In this document: piece after piece, positions 46,670-55,519 of the stretch
How positions within the stretch are numbered: position 1 is the stretch's first letter
Layout of the letters: the number at the start of each line of letters is the position of its first letter
NCBI GenBank assembly: GCA_009844425.1
Contig: VYBN01000032.1
Location: 1-64,000 of the forward strand
Source of the DNA: Gammaproteobacteria bacterium
Lineage (GTDB): Bacteria > Pseudomonadota > Gammaproteobacteria > Steroidobacterales > Foliamicaceae
Length of the DNA: 64,000 nt
Direction: 5' to 3'
Translations under genes and position numbers: made by a program
The notes under the pieces: generated by a model
The model's input: only the letters and a program-made list of their open reading frames with translations
Database searches by the model: none
What the model was told of the DNA's origin: nothing

Positions 46670-48328
46670 TCAGGACGGGGTGCGGGCCGCCATTTCGCGG
46701 ATGGAATTCTCCCTGCGCATTCTGGCGACGCCCTCCTCGAACTCCCGTTTGGCCTGTCCGGCGTTGAGTTCGGTTTCCCTTGCCAGAAGTTGCGACATCA
46801 GGCCATGCTCCGGTCGTTCGCGGTAGCGCTCGACGAGTTTGACCGGACTGATTCCGGGCGTCGAGCGCGCCGTTTCGAAGAGTTCCGCGAGCAGGCCCAC
46901 CCGGGGTTCCTTCAGGTATTCAAATTCCGGCAGGGGATCGGCCTCCGCGGCCATTTCCGGAAAATTGAGCAGCAGACCGGTCAGGGATCCGGCCAGGTTG
47001 CCCCATGGATCGTTTCGCGGCATTCCGGGCGCCGGCCGGCGGACGGCGGCGCGGCGGCTCTGCGAGGTTTCAAGAAGCTGTCCCAGACGCTCGCGCGGAA
47101 GCTGCACCTCGTCGGCCAGACGGTTCATGAGCAGGTCCCGGTATACGCCGATGGGCGTGGAGCCGATCAGCGGCCGGGCCAGTTCGGCGATCCGCGCGCG
47201 TCCTTCCGCGGTGGCGAGGTCGCACTGCGCCGAAAGCGTCTGCATCAGAAACTCGGACATCGGCGTGGCGGAATCCAGCACCTGGTTGAACGACTCCGCC
47301 CCCTCGGAGCGCACGTAGCTGTCGGGGTCCTCGCCCTCTGGCAGGAAGGCGAAACTCAACTGGCGGCCGCCGCGCATCTCGGGCAGGGCCCGCTCCATCG
47401 CCCGCTCGGCCGCCCTGCGGCCGGCCGGGTCCCCGTCGAAGCAGAACACGACGCTGGGCGAAACCCGGAAAAGCAGCGTGAGCTGCTGAGGCGTGACCGC
47501 GGTTCCCAGCGTGGCCATTGCGCCGGGCACGTCGTGCTGGGCCAGCCCGATCACGTCCATGTAGCCTTCCACGAGCACGCAGCGGCCGACCTTGCGCCGG
47601 CCGAGTTCATGCAGTCCGTACAGCTCACGGCCCTTGTGGAACACCGGCGTCTCGGGGCTGTTCATGTATTTCGGCTGGACGTCGCCCATCGCCCGGCCGC
47701 CGAAGCCGGTAACGCGGCCGCGGCGGTCGCGGATCGGGAACATGATGCGGTCGCGGAAGCGATCGTAGAGTTCGCCGGAGTCGCCCTTGAGCGCCAGGCC
47801 GGCGTCGACGAGCCTGCGGCGGTCGTCGTCCGTCTGGCCGAACCGCGCCAGGATGCCGTTGCCCGCGGGCGCGTATCCGATCCCGAAGGCCTGCGCGATC
47901 TTGCCGGTCAGCCCTCGGCCCTTGAGGTAGTCCTTGGCCGGCGTGCTGGCCTTGAGTCCTTCGATGTAGTGCAGGGCCGCGCCGTTCAGCAGTTCATACA
48001 GGCCCTTGCCGGAGGGCCGGGACGGACCGCTGCGGGGCACTTCCAGGCCGTAGCGGTCGGCCAGCGCCTCGACCGCGGCGGGAAAGTCGAGCCGGTCGTG
48101 CTGCATCATGAAGCTGAGCGCGCTGCCGTGGGCGCCGCATCCGAAGCAGTGGAAGAAACCTTTTGTGGGGCTGACGGTGAACGACGGGGTCTTTTCGTTG
48201 TGGAACGGGCACAGTCCCTTGTACTCGCGGCCGGCGCGCTTCAGCTTGACGCGTTCGCCGATGATTTGCGTGATGTCGGCGCGATCGAGGAGATCGTCGA
48301 TGAACTCTCTCGGAATCGGCCCCGCCAT
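46670..48328 (-). CDS. dnaG: DNA primase DnaG
   Basis: 552 residues. CHC2-type zinc finger: CPFHNEKTPSF then GFFHCFGCGAHG (Cys and His ligands at about 38-65). TOPRIM domain with LVEGYMDVIGL and CFDGDPAGRRAAERAM. The C-terminal helicase-binding part is shorter than in E. coli. It makes RNA primers at replication forks. Start ATG at 48328 gives the conserved MAGPIPREFIDDLLDRADI; a longer frame reads through hairpin M. Its usual upstream neighbour rpsU is 7 kb away behind a restriction island. Confidence 0.96.
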   Translation of the reverse strand: MAGPIPREFIDDLLDRADITQIIGERVKLKRAGREYKGLCPFHNEKTPSFTVSPTKGFFHCFGCGAHGSALSFMMQHDRLDFPAAVEALADRYGLEVPRSGPSRPSGKGLYELLNGAALHYIEGLKASTPAKDYLKGRGLTGKIAQAFGIGYAPAGNGILARFGQTDDDRRRLVDAGLALKGDSGELYDRFRDRIMFPIRDRRGRVTGFGGRAMGDVQPKYMNSPETPVFHKGRELYGLHELGRRKVGRCVLVEGYMDVIGLAQHDVPGAMATLGTAVTPQQLTLLFRVSPSVVFCFDGDPAGRRAAERAMERALPEMRGGRQLSFAFLPEGEDPDSYVRSEGAESFNQVLDSATPMSEFLMQTLSAQCDLATAEGRARIAELARPLIGSTPIGVYRDLLMNRLADEVQLPRERLGQLLETSQSRRAAVRRPAPGMPRNDPWGNLAGSLTGLLLNFPEMAAEADPLPEFEYLKEPRVGLLAELFETARSTPGISPVKLVERYRERPEHGLMSQLLARETELNAGQAKREFEEGVARMRRENSIREMAARTPS

Positions 48329-48412
48329 AAACCCGAATATTGCACCATTCGCCGCGCACGCCCAAACGCGCGTTCGTCCTTCGTTGCAACTGCGCGTCCT
48401 TCGCGCGCTGTC

Positions 48413-48462
48413 GCGCCTTTCCCTCTGGAGCCACTTCGCGACGCTCCTGCCGGGAAAGGCGC
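48413..48462. repeat. Constant-loop hairpin M (short stem) upstream of dnaG
   Basis: GCGCCTTTCCC (48413-48423) pairs with GGGAAAGGCGC (48452-48462). The loop contains CCACTTCGCGACG, shared with O and P near 62-63.6 kb and close to N and Q. Further weak pairing continues outwards with an insertion on the left side. It lies at the junction between the dnaG leader and the restriction island. Confidence 0.75.
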
Positions 48463-48522
48463 AACACCGCGCTTTGGCCGGCGCGATATCCGGCATGTGT
48501 CGCCAAGTGAAGCGCGCTCCGT

Positions 48523-48533
48523 TATAGTATGAT
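48523..48533 (+). promoter_or_regulatory. Candidate -10 region for the antitoxin/restriction island
   Basis: TATAGT overlaps TATGAT in an AT-rich stretch 36-46 nt before the antitoxin ATG. No good -35 is visible. GAGG lies 9 nt before the ATG. Confidence 0.35.
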
Positions 48534-48568
48534 TTTACGACTTTCCAACATTAATAAGCGAGGTCACT

Positions 48569-48859
48569 ATGGCGCTTGTAACCGTGAAACCGAAATTCCA
48601 GGTAACTATCCCCGCCAAGCTTCGCAAAGACATTGACCTACGCGAGGGCGACATCATGGAAGCAACTCTTGTCAGCGATGGCATCTTGTTCAAGCCTAAA
48701 GACTTGGTGGACCGGGTAGCCGCCGCCGACCGCATTGCCGCAAAATTTGCCGAGGCTCAGCCAACGCATAGGGACCGCGGGCAGTCGGAGGGCGAAATTA
48801 TGCGCGACGCGATCGACGACATAGCTCGATCGCGTCGTGAACGCCACCGCGAGGCATGA
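48569..48859 (+). CDS. AbrB/MazE/SpoVT-type antitoxin
   Basis: 96 residues. The N-terminal swapped-hairpin DNA-binding domain is clear: VTVKPKFQVTIPAKLRKDI followed by LREGDIMEATLVSDGILFKP. The C-terminal half (about 47-96) is the toxin-binding tail, charged and helical. Such antitoxins repress their own operon and pair with a PIN-domain RNase. The next gene overlaps by ATGA as a toxin would, but only a short hydrophobic N-terminus there resembles a PIN domain, so the antitoxin appears to be an orphan. Confidence 0.88.
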   Translation: MALVTVKPKFQVTIPAKLRKDIDLREGDIMEATLVSDGILFKPKDLVDRVAAADRIAAKFAEAQPTHRDRGQSEGEIMRDAIDDIARSRRERHREA

Positions 48860-49110
48860 GAGCCGTAGAAGTGATTGTTGTCTCCGTAATGACGTGGCTG
48901 CGGCCCGAACCGAGCGTCGCCGCATTCCCCAATTCGAATGCCGCCAGTCCACGCGAGGCGTGGCCGCGCAAACGCCGAGGCCTTGAAGATAGAATCGCAG
49001 AGTTACGAAGCGCCGCCGGCAAGGAAAAGCAGATGTTGCGCCGAGTCGAACTGAACGAGGAACTTGCGCGACTGCGGGCCGATCGCGAGGCGGCGCGTGC
49101 GGGCCCATAG
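48856..49110 (+). pseudogene. Fused remnant: start of a toxin gene joined to a DUF4391-like tail
   Basis: 84 codons overlapping the antitoxin by 4 nt. The first ~15 residues (MRAVEVIVVSVMTWL) occupy the place and style of a PIN toxin start (MRAVxDTNVxVS), but no Asp motif follows. The last ~40 residues (LEDRIAELRSAAGKEKQMLR then RVELNEELARLRAD) resemble the C-terminal coiled coil of DUF4391 proteins. These I recall lying just before Mod genes in type III-like restriction operons. I infer a deletion that fused the two genes. It may or may not be translated. Confidence 0.45.
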
Positions 49111-49126
49111 GTTTGGAGAACTTGGT

Positions 49127-51076
49127 ATGGAGAAGATTGTCGCCAGCGACCGGGAGGCCCGCTCCGCGGATATCGTTACCGAAAACTTGGAACAACTAAA
49201 GGCCCTGTTTCCCCAAGCATTCACAGACGGCAAGGTAGATTTCCAGGTGCTCCGACAAATTCTCGGTGACGCCGTGGACGACAGTGAGGAAAAATACGGG
49301 CTCAACTGGCATGGTAAGCGCCGCGCGCGACAGCTCTCACTCACGCCGTCGACCGGAACCCTGCGCCCATGCCCTGAGGATAGTGTCGATTGGGAAACTA
49401 CACAGAACTTGATGATTGAAGGCGACAACCTGGAGGTGCTGAAGCTCCTCCAGAAGAGCTACGCTGGAAAGGTCAAGCTTATCTACATCGATCCTCCGTA
49501 CAACACGGGAAAGGACTTCGTTTATCGCGACGACTACCGTGACAACCTTCGAAACTATCTGGAACTAACCGGCCAAGTGGATGGTGACAACCGCAAATTG
49601 TCCTCAAACGCGGAATCGTCGGGGCGTTTTCACACCGACTGGCTGAACATGATGTATCCGAGACTTTTGCTGTCGAGGCATCTACTTAAGCCTGATGGCG
49701 TCCTTCTGATCTCGATTGATGATACCGAAGTGCACAATTTGCGTGCGGTTTGCGATGATGTTTTCGGAAGCGAAAATTTCTGTGGGACATTCGTCTGGGA
49801 AAAGAAGAAAAAGCCGTCGTTTCTTGACCGAAATATGGGCACCGTTACGGACTACATTGTCGCGTATGCAAAAAACCGCTCACTCGCCCCACCATTCGTC
49901 GCAGGTTCAGTCGAAGAGGGCAAAAAATACCCATTCAATAACGCGGGGAATCCCGAAAGCGTCCTCAGTTTTCCGCCGCGGTCCGTGAAGTTTTCCTGTC
50001 CAGATCAGCAAGTTACCGCACAGGATATGTCCCAAGGGAATATCGTTACAGAGCTGCTCGACGACGTGAGAATTGAGGCTGGATCAAACGTTGATGAGTT
50101 TCGGCTCCGAGGTGAGTGGCGCTATTCCCAGGCCAAACTGGACGAGTTCATTGCTAATGGCGCTGAAATCGTAATCAGCAAGGTTCCCTTCCGCCCGAAC
50201 TACATCAATCGTTCCGGCGAAATGAAGAAAACGTCCAATCTGCTGTCACATCGCGTGAATGGAATACCCACAAATGAGGATGCTACTCAAGAGATGAGAG
50301 TGCTTTTTGGAATGGACGTCATGAGTTACCCAAAACCCTCCGGCCTCGTCAAATATTTGGTTCGATCAATTTCCACTAACGATGACATAGTTCTAGATTT
50401 TTTTGCTGGTTCGGGCACGACGGCAAACGGAGTATTGCAACAGAATCTTGATGATGGATTGGCCCGTAGATACTTCTTGGTCCAGTTACCCGAAGTCCTG
50501 GATATCAATAGTAAGGAACAGCAACTGGCCGCGAGTTTCCTTAAATCTCAGGGACAGCCCAACAACATTGCCGAACTAACCAAGGAATACCTGCGTCGTA
50601 TAGGAAGTGATATTCGAGAAAAGAACCCCATGTTTGTGGGCGATGTCGGTTTTCGCGCTTTCAAACTGGATTCGACAAACATTCGCAAGTGGGAACCGGA
50701 ACCCGATAACCTGGAAGCCTCGCTGGAACTGTCCATCCAAAGCCTAAACCCCGATTGCAGTAAAGCTGGGGTTTTATTTGAGTTGCTGATTCGCCTGGGC
50801 CTGGATCTGTGCATATCCATTGATGATCGAATCGTTGCCGGGAAGAGTATCTACTCGGTCGGAGGTGGAATTCTTTTCGCTTGTCTCGACATGGCCATTA
50901 CCGTTTCTGATGCGGAACTCATTGGTCAAGAAATCATAGCTTGGCACGAGAGTCTTACTAAAGCGGGAGATGTTACCTGTGTCTTTCGAGACAACGCCTT
51001 TGTAGATGACGTTGCCAAGATTAACTTGACGACGTTCCTCCAAGAAGGCGGTATTTCTTCGATCAAGAGCATATGA
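49127..51076 (+). CDS. Type III-like DNA adenine methyltransferase (Mod subunit)
   Basis: 649 residues. Beta-class order: catalytic IYIDPPYNTGKDF (about 137-149) comes before the AdoMet motif LDFFAGSGTTANGV (about 423-436). The N-terminal DSEEKYGLNWHGKRRARQLS is a common Mod feature. DPPY predicts N6-adenine methylation. ATG at 49127 has GGAG upstream; longer frames run into the previous ORF. It overlaps the PLD nuclease gene by 4 nt. Codon use is markedly less GC-rich than dnaG and rpoD, a sign of horizontal transfer. Confidence 0.93.
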   Translation: MEKIVASDREARSADIVTENLEQLKALFPQAFTDGKVDFQVLRQILGDAVDDSEEKYGLNWHGKRRARQLSLTPSTGTLRPCPEDSVDWETTQNLMIEGDNLEVLKLLQKSYAGKVKLIYIDPPYNTGKDFVYRDDYRDNLRNYLELTGQVDGDNRKLSSNAESSGRFHTDWLNMMYPRLLLSRHLLKPDGVLLISIDDTEVHNLRAVCDDVFGSENFCGTFVWEKKKKPSFLDRNMGTVTDYIVAYAKNRSLAPPFVAGSVEEGKKYPFNNAGNPESVLSFPPRSVKFSCPDQQVTAQDMSQGNIVTELLDDVRIEAGSNVDEFRLRGEWRYSQAKLDEFIANGAEIVISKVPFRPNYINRSGEMKKTSNLLSHRVNGIPTNEDATQEMRVLFGMDVMSYPKPSGLVKYLVRSISTNDDIVLDFFAGSGTTANGVLQQNLDDGLARRYFLVQLPEVLDINSKEQQLAASFLKSQGQPNNIAELTKEYLRRIGSDIREKNPMFVGDVGFRAFKLDSTNIRKWEPEPDNLEASLELSIQSLNPDCSKAGVLFELLIRLGLDLCISIDDRIVAGKSIYSVGGGILFACLDMAITVSDAELIGQEIIAWHESLTKAGDVTCVFRDNAFVDDVAKINLTTFLQEGGISSIKSI

Positions 51077-52092
51077 CGGCCAAAGGCCAAAATCATCTGC
51101 CGACTTGGATATCGGGGAAATGGAGTATTGCGGCTTTCCGGGACTCTTTGATTTCCACTCTGCAGGCTGATCGTTCCGGCACAAAGCTATCCCTGTACTT
51201 CTATGCTGTCACTTCGTCTGGTTGGGGCCAGCTTCGCCAATCAATATTGTTATGGAAGAGTTGTGACGAGAAGCGCAAGGTCCGTCTATTTGTCGGTACA
51301 GATCACGGGATCACGGACCCTTCCGCACTTAGGCAGATCACCGAAGACGGCGTCGATGTACGCGTAATGCTCAATTACAACGGTATATTTCACCCGAAAG
51401 TCGTTTGGCTGCAGGGAAGCAAATGGCATGCCGTTTGGGCCGGAAGCAACAATCTGACCCGTGATGGCTTACTGAACAATGTTGAGTTTGCCTTGCTTGC
51501 ACGAACGCGGAAAACACCTTCAGCTCTGGGCCAATGGGCACGAGCAATCGAGACCGCGAGCACCAAACTTACACCGAGACTTCTGGATTCTTACGAATTC
51601 CAACGGCGCCGATTTGAGATAAAGCGAACTCGCGCCGGTGCAGCAACCTTTACTTGGAAACGAAGGGTACAGCCAAAAATAAAGAAGAAACCGACACCTC
51701 CGGTGGGAGATGGAAGCCTAATCATGGAAGTGATGCCGAAGGAAACTGGAGGCGAAGGAGGAAGGCAGCTTCAACTTCCAGTGCGGGCGGCCTCGGAATT
51801 TTTTGGTGTGCAAGGTGTTGGATCAAGCAACACAATACAACTCGGGGAGAAGGGTGGATCACTTTCACGACAGTTGACAATAACTGTATTCAAGAACAAT
51901 ACAGTGCGGATCGTTATCAGTAATTTGGAATATAGAGACCGCCCCTGCGTGCTGGTATTTGCGAAGACGGGAAATAAGCAGTTTGAGTACGAGATCGTTC
52001 CTGAGAGCATTTTCCCAAATCGATACAAGAGTCTGTTGGCACTCTGTACAAATCAGACCCGTCGTGGCAGCCGACGATGGGTCATTGCATGA
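51073..52092 (+). CDS. PLD-family nuclease embedded between mod and res
   Basis: 339 residues. One HKD-type motif is visible: FHPKVVWLQGSKWHAVWAGS then NNLTRDGL (H-x-K and G-S-x-N, about 97-125), as in PLD-fold nucleases such as BfiI and NgoFVII, which act as dimers. The C-terminal half (about 200-339) is beta-rich and could be a B3-like DNA-binding domain by analogy with those enzymes; I infer this from layout only. It overlaps mod and res by 4 nt at each end. Three-gene coupling makes it a true part of this system rather than a bystander. Confidence 0.82.
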   Translation: MTAKGQNHLPTWISGKWSIAAFRDSLISTLQADRSGTKLSLYFYAVTSSGWGQLRQSILLWKSCDEKRKVRLFVGTDHGITDPSALRQITEDGVDVRVMLNYNGIFHPKVVWLQGSKWHAVWAGSNNLTRDGLLNNVEFALLARTRKTPSALGQWARAIETASTKLTPRLLDSYEFQRRRFEIKRTRAGAATFTWKRRVQPKIKKKPTPPVGDGSLIMEVMPKETGGEGGRQLQLPVRAASEFFGVQGVGSSNTIQLGEKGGSLSRQLTITVFKNNTVRIVISNLEYRDRPCVLVFAKTGNKQFEYEIVPESIFPNRYKSLLALCTNQTRRGSRRWVIA

Positions 52093-55070
52093 AGCTCAAG
52101 TTTGAACCGAATCTTGACTTTCAACTTCAAGCGGTGAATGCTGCTTGCGATCTTTTCCGAGGCCAAGAAGTCTGCCGGACGGAATTCACGGTCACCCGAA
52201 ACGAGGCGAACTCTCAGTCATGGCTGAGTTTCGCCGAAAATGATTTCGGCGTTGGCAATCGGCTTGCCCTGCTCGACGAAAAAATCCAAAAGAACCTGAA
52301 CGACATCCAGCTTCGCAACGGATTGCCGCCGTCTCGTTTCCTCGACTCCGGAGACTTCACCGTTGAAATGGAAACCGGTACCGGTAAGACGTACGTATAT
52401 CTACGCACGATCTTCGAACTGAACAAGCGCTACGGCTTCACTAAATTCGTTGTCGTGGTTCCTTCGATCGCGATCAAGGAGGGCGTCTATAAGTCACTTC
52501 AGATCACCGAGGATCATTTTCGAACGCTGTATTCGGGCACTCCATTCGAGTATTTCCTTTACGATTCCGCGAAGCTCGGACGGGTTCGGAACTTCGCCAC
52601 CAGCCCCCATATCCAGATCATGGTGGTTACGGTTGGAGCCATCAACAAAAAGGACGTCAACAACCTCTACAAAGACAGCGAGAAGACGGGTGGCGAGAAG
52701 CCAATCGACCTGATCAAGGTCACCCGGCCGATCATAATGGTCGACGAGCCGCAAAGCGTGGACGGCGGTCTGGCCGGGCGCGGTAAGGAAGCCCTAGGTG
52801 CGATGAACCCGCTGTGCACTCTTCGCTATTCGGCCACGCATGTGGAGAAGCACCACATGGTTTATCGACTCGACGCCGTCGATGCATACGAACGCAAGCT
52901 GGTGAAGCAGATCGAGGTTGCGTCCGCCACCATCGAGGACGCCCACAACCGACCCTATGTCCGCCTGATCTCTACGGGCAACACACGCGGCATTATCAGC
53001 GCCCGGGTCGAAATGGATGTCGAATTTGCCGGTCGCGTGCGGCGTGTCGAGAGGTTGGTACAGGACGGCGACGATCTTGAACAGGCGACTGGCCGCGCGG
53101 TTTATCGGGATTGCCGTATTGGTGAGATACGCGTCGAGAAGAAAAACGCATTCATCGAAATTCGGGTGCCCGGCGGGGAGCATTTCTTGCGGGAAGGCGA
53201 AGCTTGGGGCGATGTAGACGCGGCGGCCGTTCACCGGCAAATGATCCGCCGGACCATTCGCGAGCATCTCGACAAGGAGAAGCGCTTGCGACCGCAAGGT
53301 ATCAAGGTCCTCAGCCTATTCTTCGTTGACACCGTGGAACGATATCGCCGCTACGACGAATCGGGCAATCCGGTGAAGGGCGAATACGCTCGCATGTTTG
53401 AGGAGGAATATCGACGCCTCGCACGCCATCCCGATTACTTGTCGCTATTTAAGGAGGTGGACCTTGTCACGGACGCCGGGAAGGTCCACGACGGCTACTT
53501 CTCCATCGATAGGAAAGGCGGATGGGTTGATACCGCCGAAAACAACCAATCCAATCGTGACAATGCCGAGCGCGCCTACAACCTAATCATGAAGGAGAAG
53601 GAGAAACTGCTGAGCTTGGACGAACCTTTGAAGTTCATATTCTCGCATTCTGCCCTGCGCGAAGGGTGGGACAATCCCAATGTGTTTCAGATCTGCGCAT
53701 TGCGCGATATTCAGACCGAGCGTGAGCGCCGCCAGACGATCGGGCGCGGATTGCGTCTATGCGTGAACCAGGACGGTGAGCGCTTGCGCGGTTTCGAAGT
53801 GAATACGCTCACGGTGGTTGCGCGCGAGAGTTACGAGGAGTTTGCCGAGAATCTCCAACATGAGATCGAGAAGGATACTGGTATGCGCTTCGGCGTCATC
53901 GAGCCTCACCAGTTCGCGCAGATTCCGGTGATTGGTAACGACGGGAAAGCGGCAGTCTACGGATTCGACAAGTCGCAGGCTCTGTACGGCCATCTTCGGA
54001 CGGCAGGCCACATCGACGCAAAGGGGTGCATACAGGATTCACTTCGCCACGCGCTCAAGCACGATAGCCTTGTCATACCCGATGAATTTGCTGCCCAACG
54101 GGCTGCCATCACTTCTGTCCTGCACAAGCTTGCTGGGCGCCTAAAGGTCAAGAACGCCGACGACCGCCAGACCGTCCGGCCGCGTCAAGCCGTGCTCGAT
54201 AGCAGCGAGTTCAAAGAGTTGTGGGACCGCATCAAGCACAAGACTACCTACCGCGTGACTTTCGATAATGAGACCCTGCTGCAAAAGTGTGCCAGGGCGT
54301 TGAGGGCCTCGCCAGCGATTCCCAGGACCCGTCTGCAATGGCGCAAGGCTGACATCGCCATCGGTCAGGCTGGGGTCGAGGCGGCCGAGATCGCCGGGTC
54401 GGCGACTGTGGTTCTTGAAGAAGCCGAAACCGAGTTGCCCGATCTGCTGACCGAGCTTCAGGATCGTACACAACTCACGCGTCGAAGTATTTTTCGCATT
54501 CTTACCGGAAGTCGGCGACTTGGCGACTTCAAGCGAAACCCGCAACAGTTCATCGAGCTTGCCGCGCAGGCCATTAATGGCTGCAAGCAGCGGGCGCTGG
54601 TGGACGGCATCAGGTACCGGCGCCTAGGCGATGATGCCTACTATGCGCTGGAGCTATTCAAGCAGGAAGAACTCACCGGTTATTTGAGGAACATGCTCGA
54701 TGCGGAGAAGTCAGTCCACGCGAAGGTGATCTTCGAATCCGAGACCGAGCGGCGGTTCGCGGATCAACTTGAGAAGAACGCGGCTGTGAAGGTATACACC
54801 AAGCTTCCCGGCTGGTTCAAGGTGTCGACACCGCTTGGAAGTTACAACCCGGACTGGGCAGTTCTGATCGATTCTGACGTGGGGGAACGCCTCTACTTTG
54901 TCGTCGAAACGAAAGGGAGCACTTTGCTCGGCGATCTCCGCCCTATCGAGGCCGCGAAGATCGAATGCGGCAAGAAGCACTTCAAGGCGCTCGAGGTTCG
55001 CGAAGATGCCGCCCGGTACGAAGTTGTCGCCACTGTCGACGAATTGTTTGCACAGACCGTCACAGCCTGA
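52089..55070 (+). CDS. Type III-like restriction subunit Res (SF2 helicase plus nuclease)
   Basis: 993 residues. Walker A in METGTGKTYVYLRTI (about 96-110), DEAD-box equivalent IIMVDEPQSVDGG, SATH, then helicase motif VI QTIGRGLRLCVN. The C-terminal nuclease has YNPDWAVLID and YFVVETKGS (D-x-ExK). Translocates on DNA and cuts with the Mod subunit. ATG at 52089 overlaps the PLD gene stop (ATGA). Length is normal and no frameshift is seen, so the system looks functional. Less GC-rich than backbone genes. Confidence 0.93.
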   Translation: MKLKFEPNLDFQLQAVNAACDLFRGQEVCRTEFTVTRNEANSQSWLSFAENDFGVGNRLALLDEKIQKNLNDIQLRNGLPPSRFLDSGDFTVEMETGTGKTYVYLRTIFELNKRYGFTKFVVVVPSIAIKEGVYKSLQITEDHFRTLYSGTPFEYFLYDSAKLGRVRNFATSPHIQIMVVTVGAINKKDVNNLYKDSEKTGGEKPIDLIKVTRPIIMVDEPQSVDGGLAGRGKEALGAMNPLCTLRYSATHVEKHHMVYRLDAVDAYERKLVKQIEVASATIEDAHNRPYVRLISTGNTRGIISARVEMDVEFAGRVRRVERLVQDGDDLEQATGRAVYRDCRIGEIRVEKKNAFIEIRVPGGEHFLREGEAWGDVDAAAVHRQMIRRTIREHLDKEKRLRPQGIKVLSLFFVDTVERYRRYDESGNPVKGEYARMFEEEYRRLARHPDYLSLFKEVDLVTDAGKVHDGYFSIDRKGGWVDTAENNQSNRDNAERAYNLIMKEKEKLLSLDEPLKFIFSHSALREGWDNPNVFQICALRDIQTERERRQTIGRGLRLCVNQDGERLRGFEVNTLTVVARESYEEFAENLQHEIEKDTGMRFGVIEPHQFAQIPVIGNDGKAAVYGFDKSQALYGHLRTAGHIDAKGCIQDSLRHALKHDSLVIPDEFAAQRAAITSVLHKLAGRLKVKNADDRQTVRPRQAVLDSSEFKELWDRIKHKTTYRVTFDNETLLQKCARALRASPAIPRTRLQWRKADIAIGQAGVEAAEIAGSATVVLEEAETELPDLLTELQDRTQLTRRSIFRILTGSRRLGDFKRNPQQFIELAAQAINGCKQRALVDGIRYRRLGDDAYYALELFKQEELTGYLRNMLDAEKSVHAKVIFESETERRFADQLEKNAAVKVYTKLPGWFKVSTPLGSYNPDWAVLIDSDVGERLYFVVETKGSTLLGDLRPIEAAKIECGKKHFKALEVREDAARYEVVATVDELFAQTVTA

Positions 55071-55205
55071 TTCGGGTCAGGTCCAACCTGCGCAACTGGT
55101 CTCGAAACCAGCTTTGGTCGTCCCCGCCACCGGGCAAATCCTCGACTGTCGAGGTGTCAGTGACCGTTCCCCTGGATCCGACCCACTCTGGATGTGGGGG
55201 AGGGG

Positions 55206-55421
55206 TTAGTAGAGGCGGCGGCGGCGGTTCTGTTCGCGGCTGGTGCGCTTGGCCTGGCGCTTGACGGCGGCGGCCTTCTGGCGCTTGCGAACCTGGGTCG
55301 GCTTCTCGTAGAACTCGCGGCGGCGCACCTCGGCCAGGATGCCGGCCTTCTCGCAGGCGCGCTTGAAGCGGCGCAAGGCCGCATCAAAGACTTCGTTTTC
55401 CTTTACCCGTACGCTAGGCAA
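55206..55421 (-). CDS. rpsU: 30S ribosomal protein bS21
   Basis: 71 residues from a TTG start: [20 protein letters not shown] is the bS21 N-terminus (after processing) and the tail is Arg/Lys-rich, ending RRRRLY. GAGGAC lies at a suitable distance upstream. In most gammaproteobacteria dnaG and rpoD follow directly on the same strand. Here they follow in the same order and orientation but only after a 6.5-kb plus-strand restriction island. Confidence 0.95.
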   Translation of the reverse strand: MPSVRVKENEVFDAALRRFKRACEKAGILAEVRRREFYEKPTQVRKRQKAAAVKRQAKRTSREQNRRRRLY

Positions 55422-55519
55422 GTTGCTGTCCTCGTCGCAAGGAGCGCGGATTTTAGCGATTGCCCGCCCCCATTGCAATTGCCTGTTGTATTGTTTGCCG
55501 CCTTGCGGAACCATTTTCG

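Noticed and set aside
55080-55165. tRNA-like fragment (CTGGTCTCGAAACCAG and a T-arm-like stretch) next to the restriction island
   Set aside because: The anticodon-stem-like hairpin is present, but D-arm, acceptor stem and TTC loop do not fit a tRNA. It could be a decayed tRNA-Ser piece, but I cannot support this.
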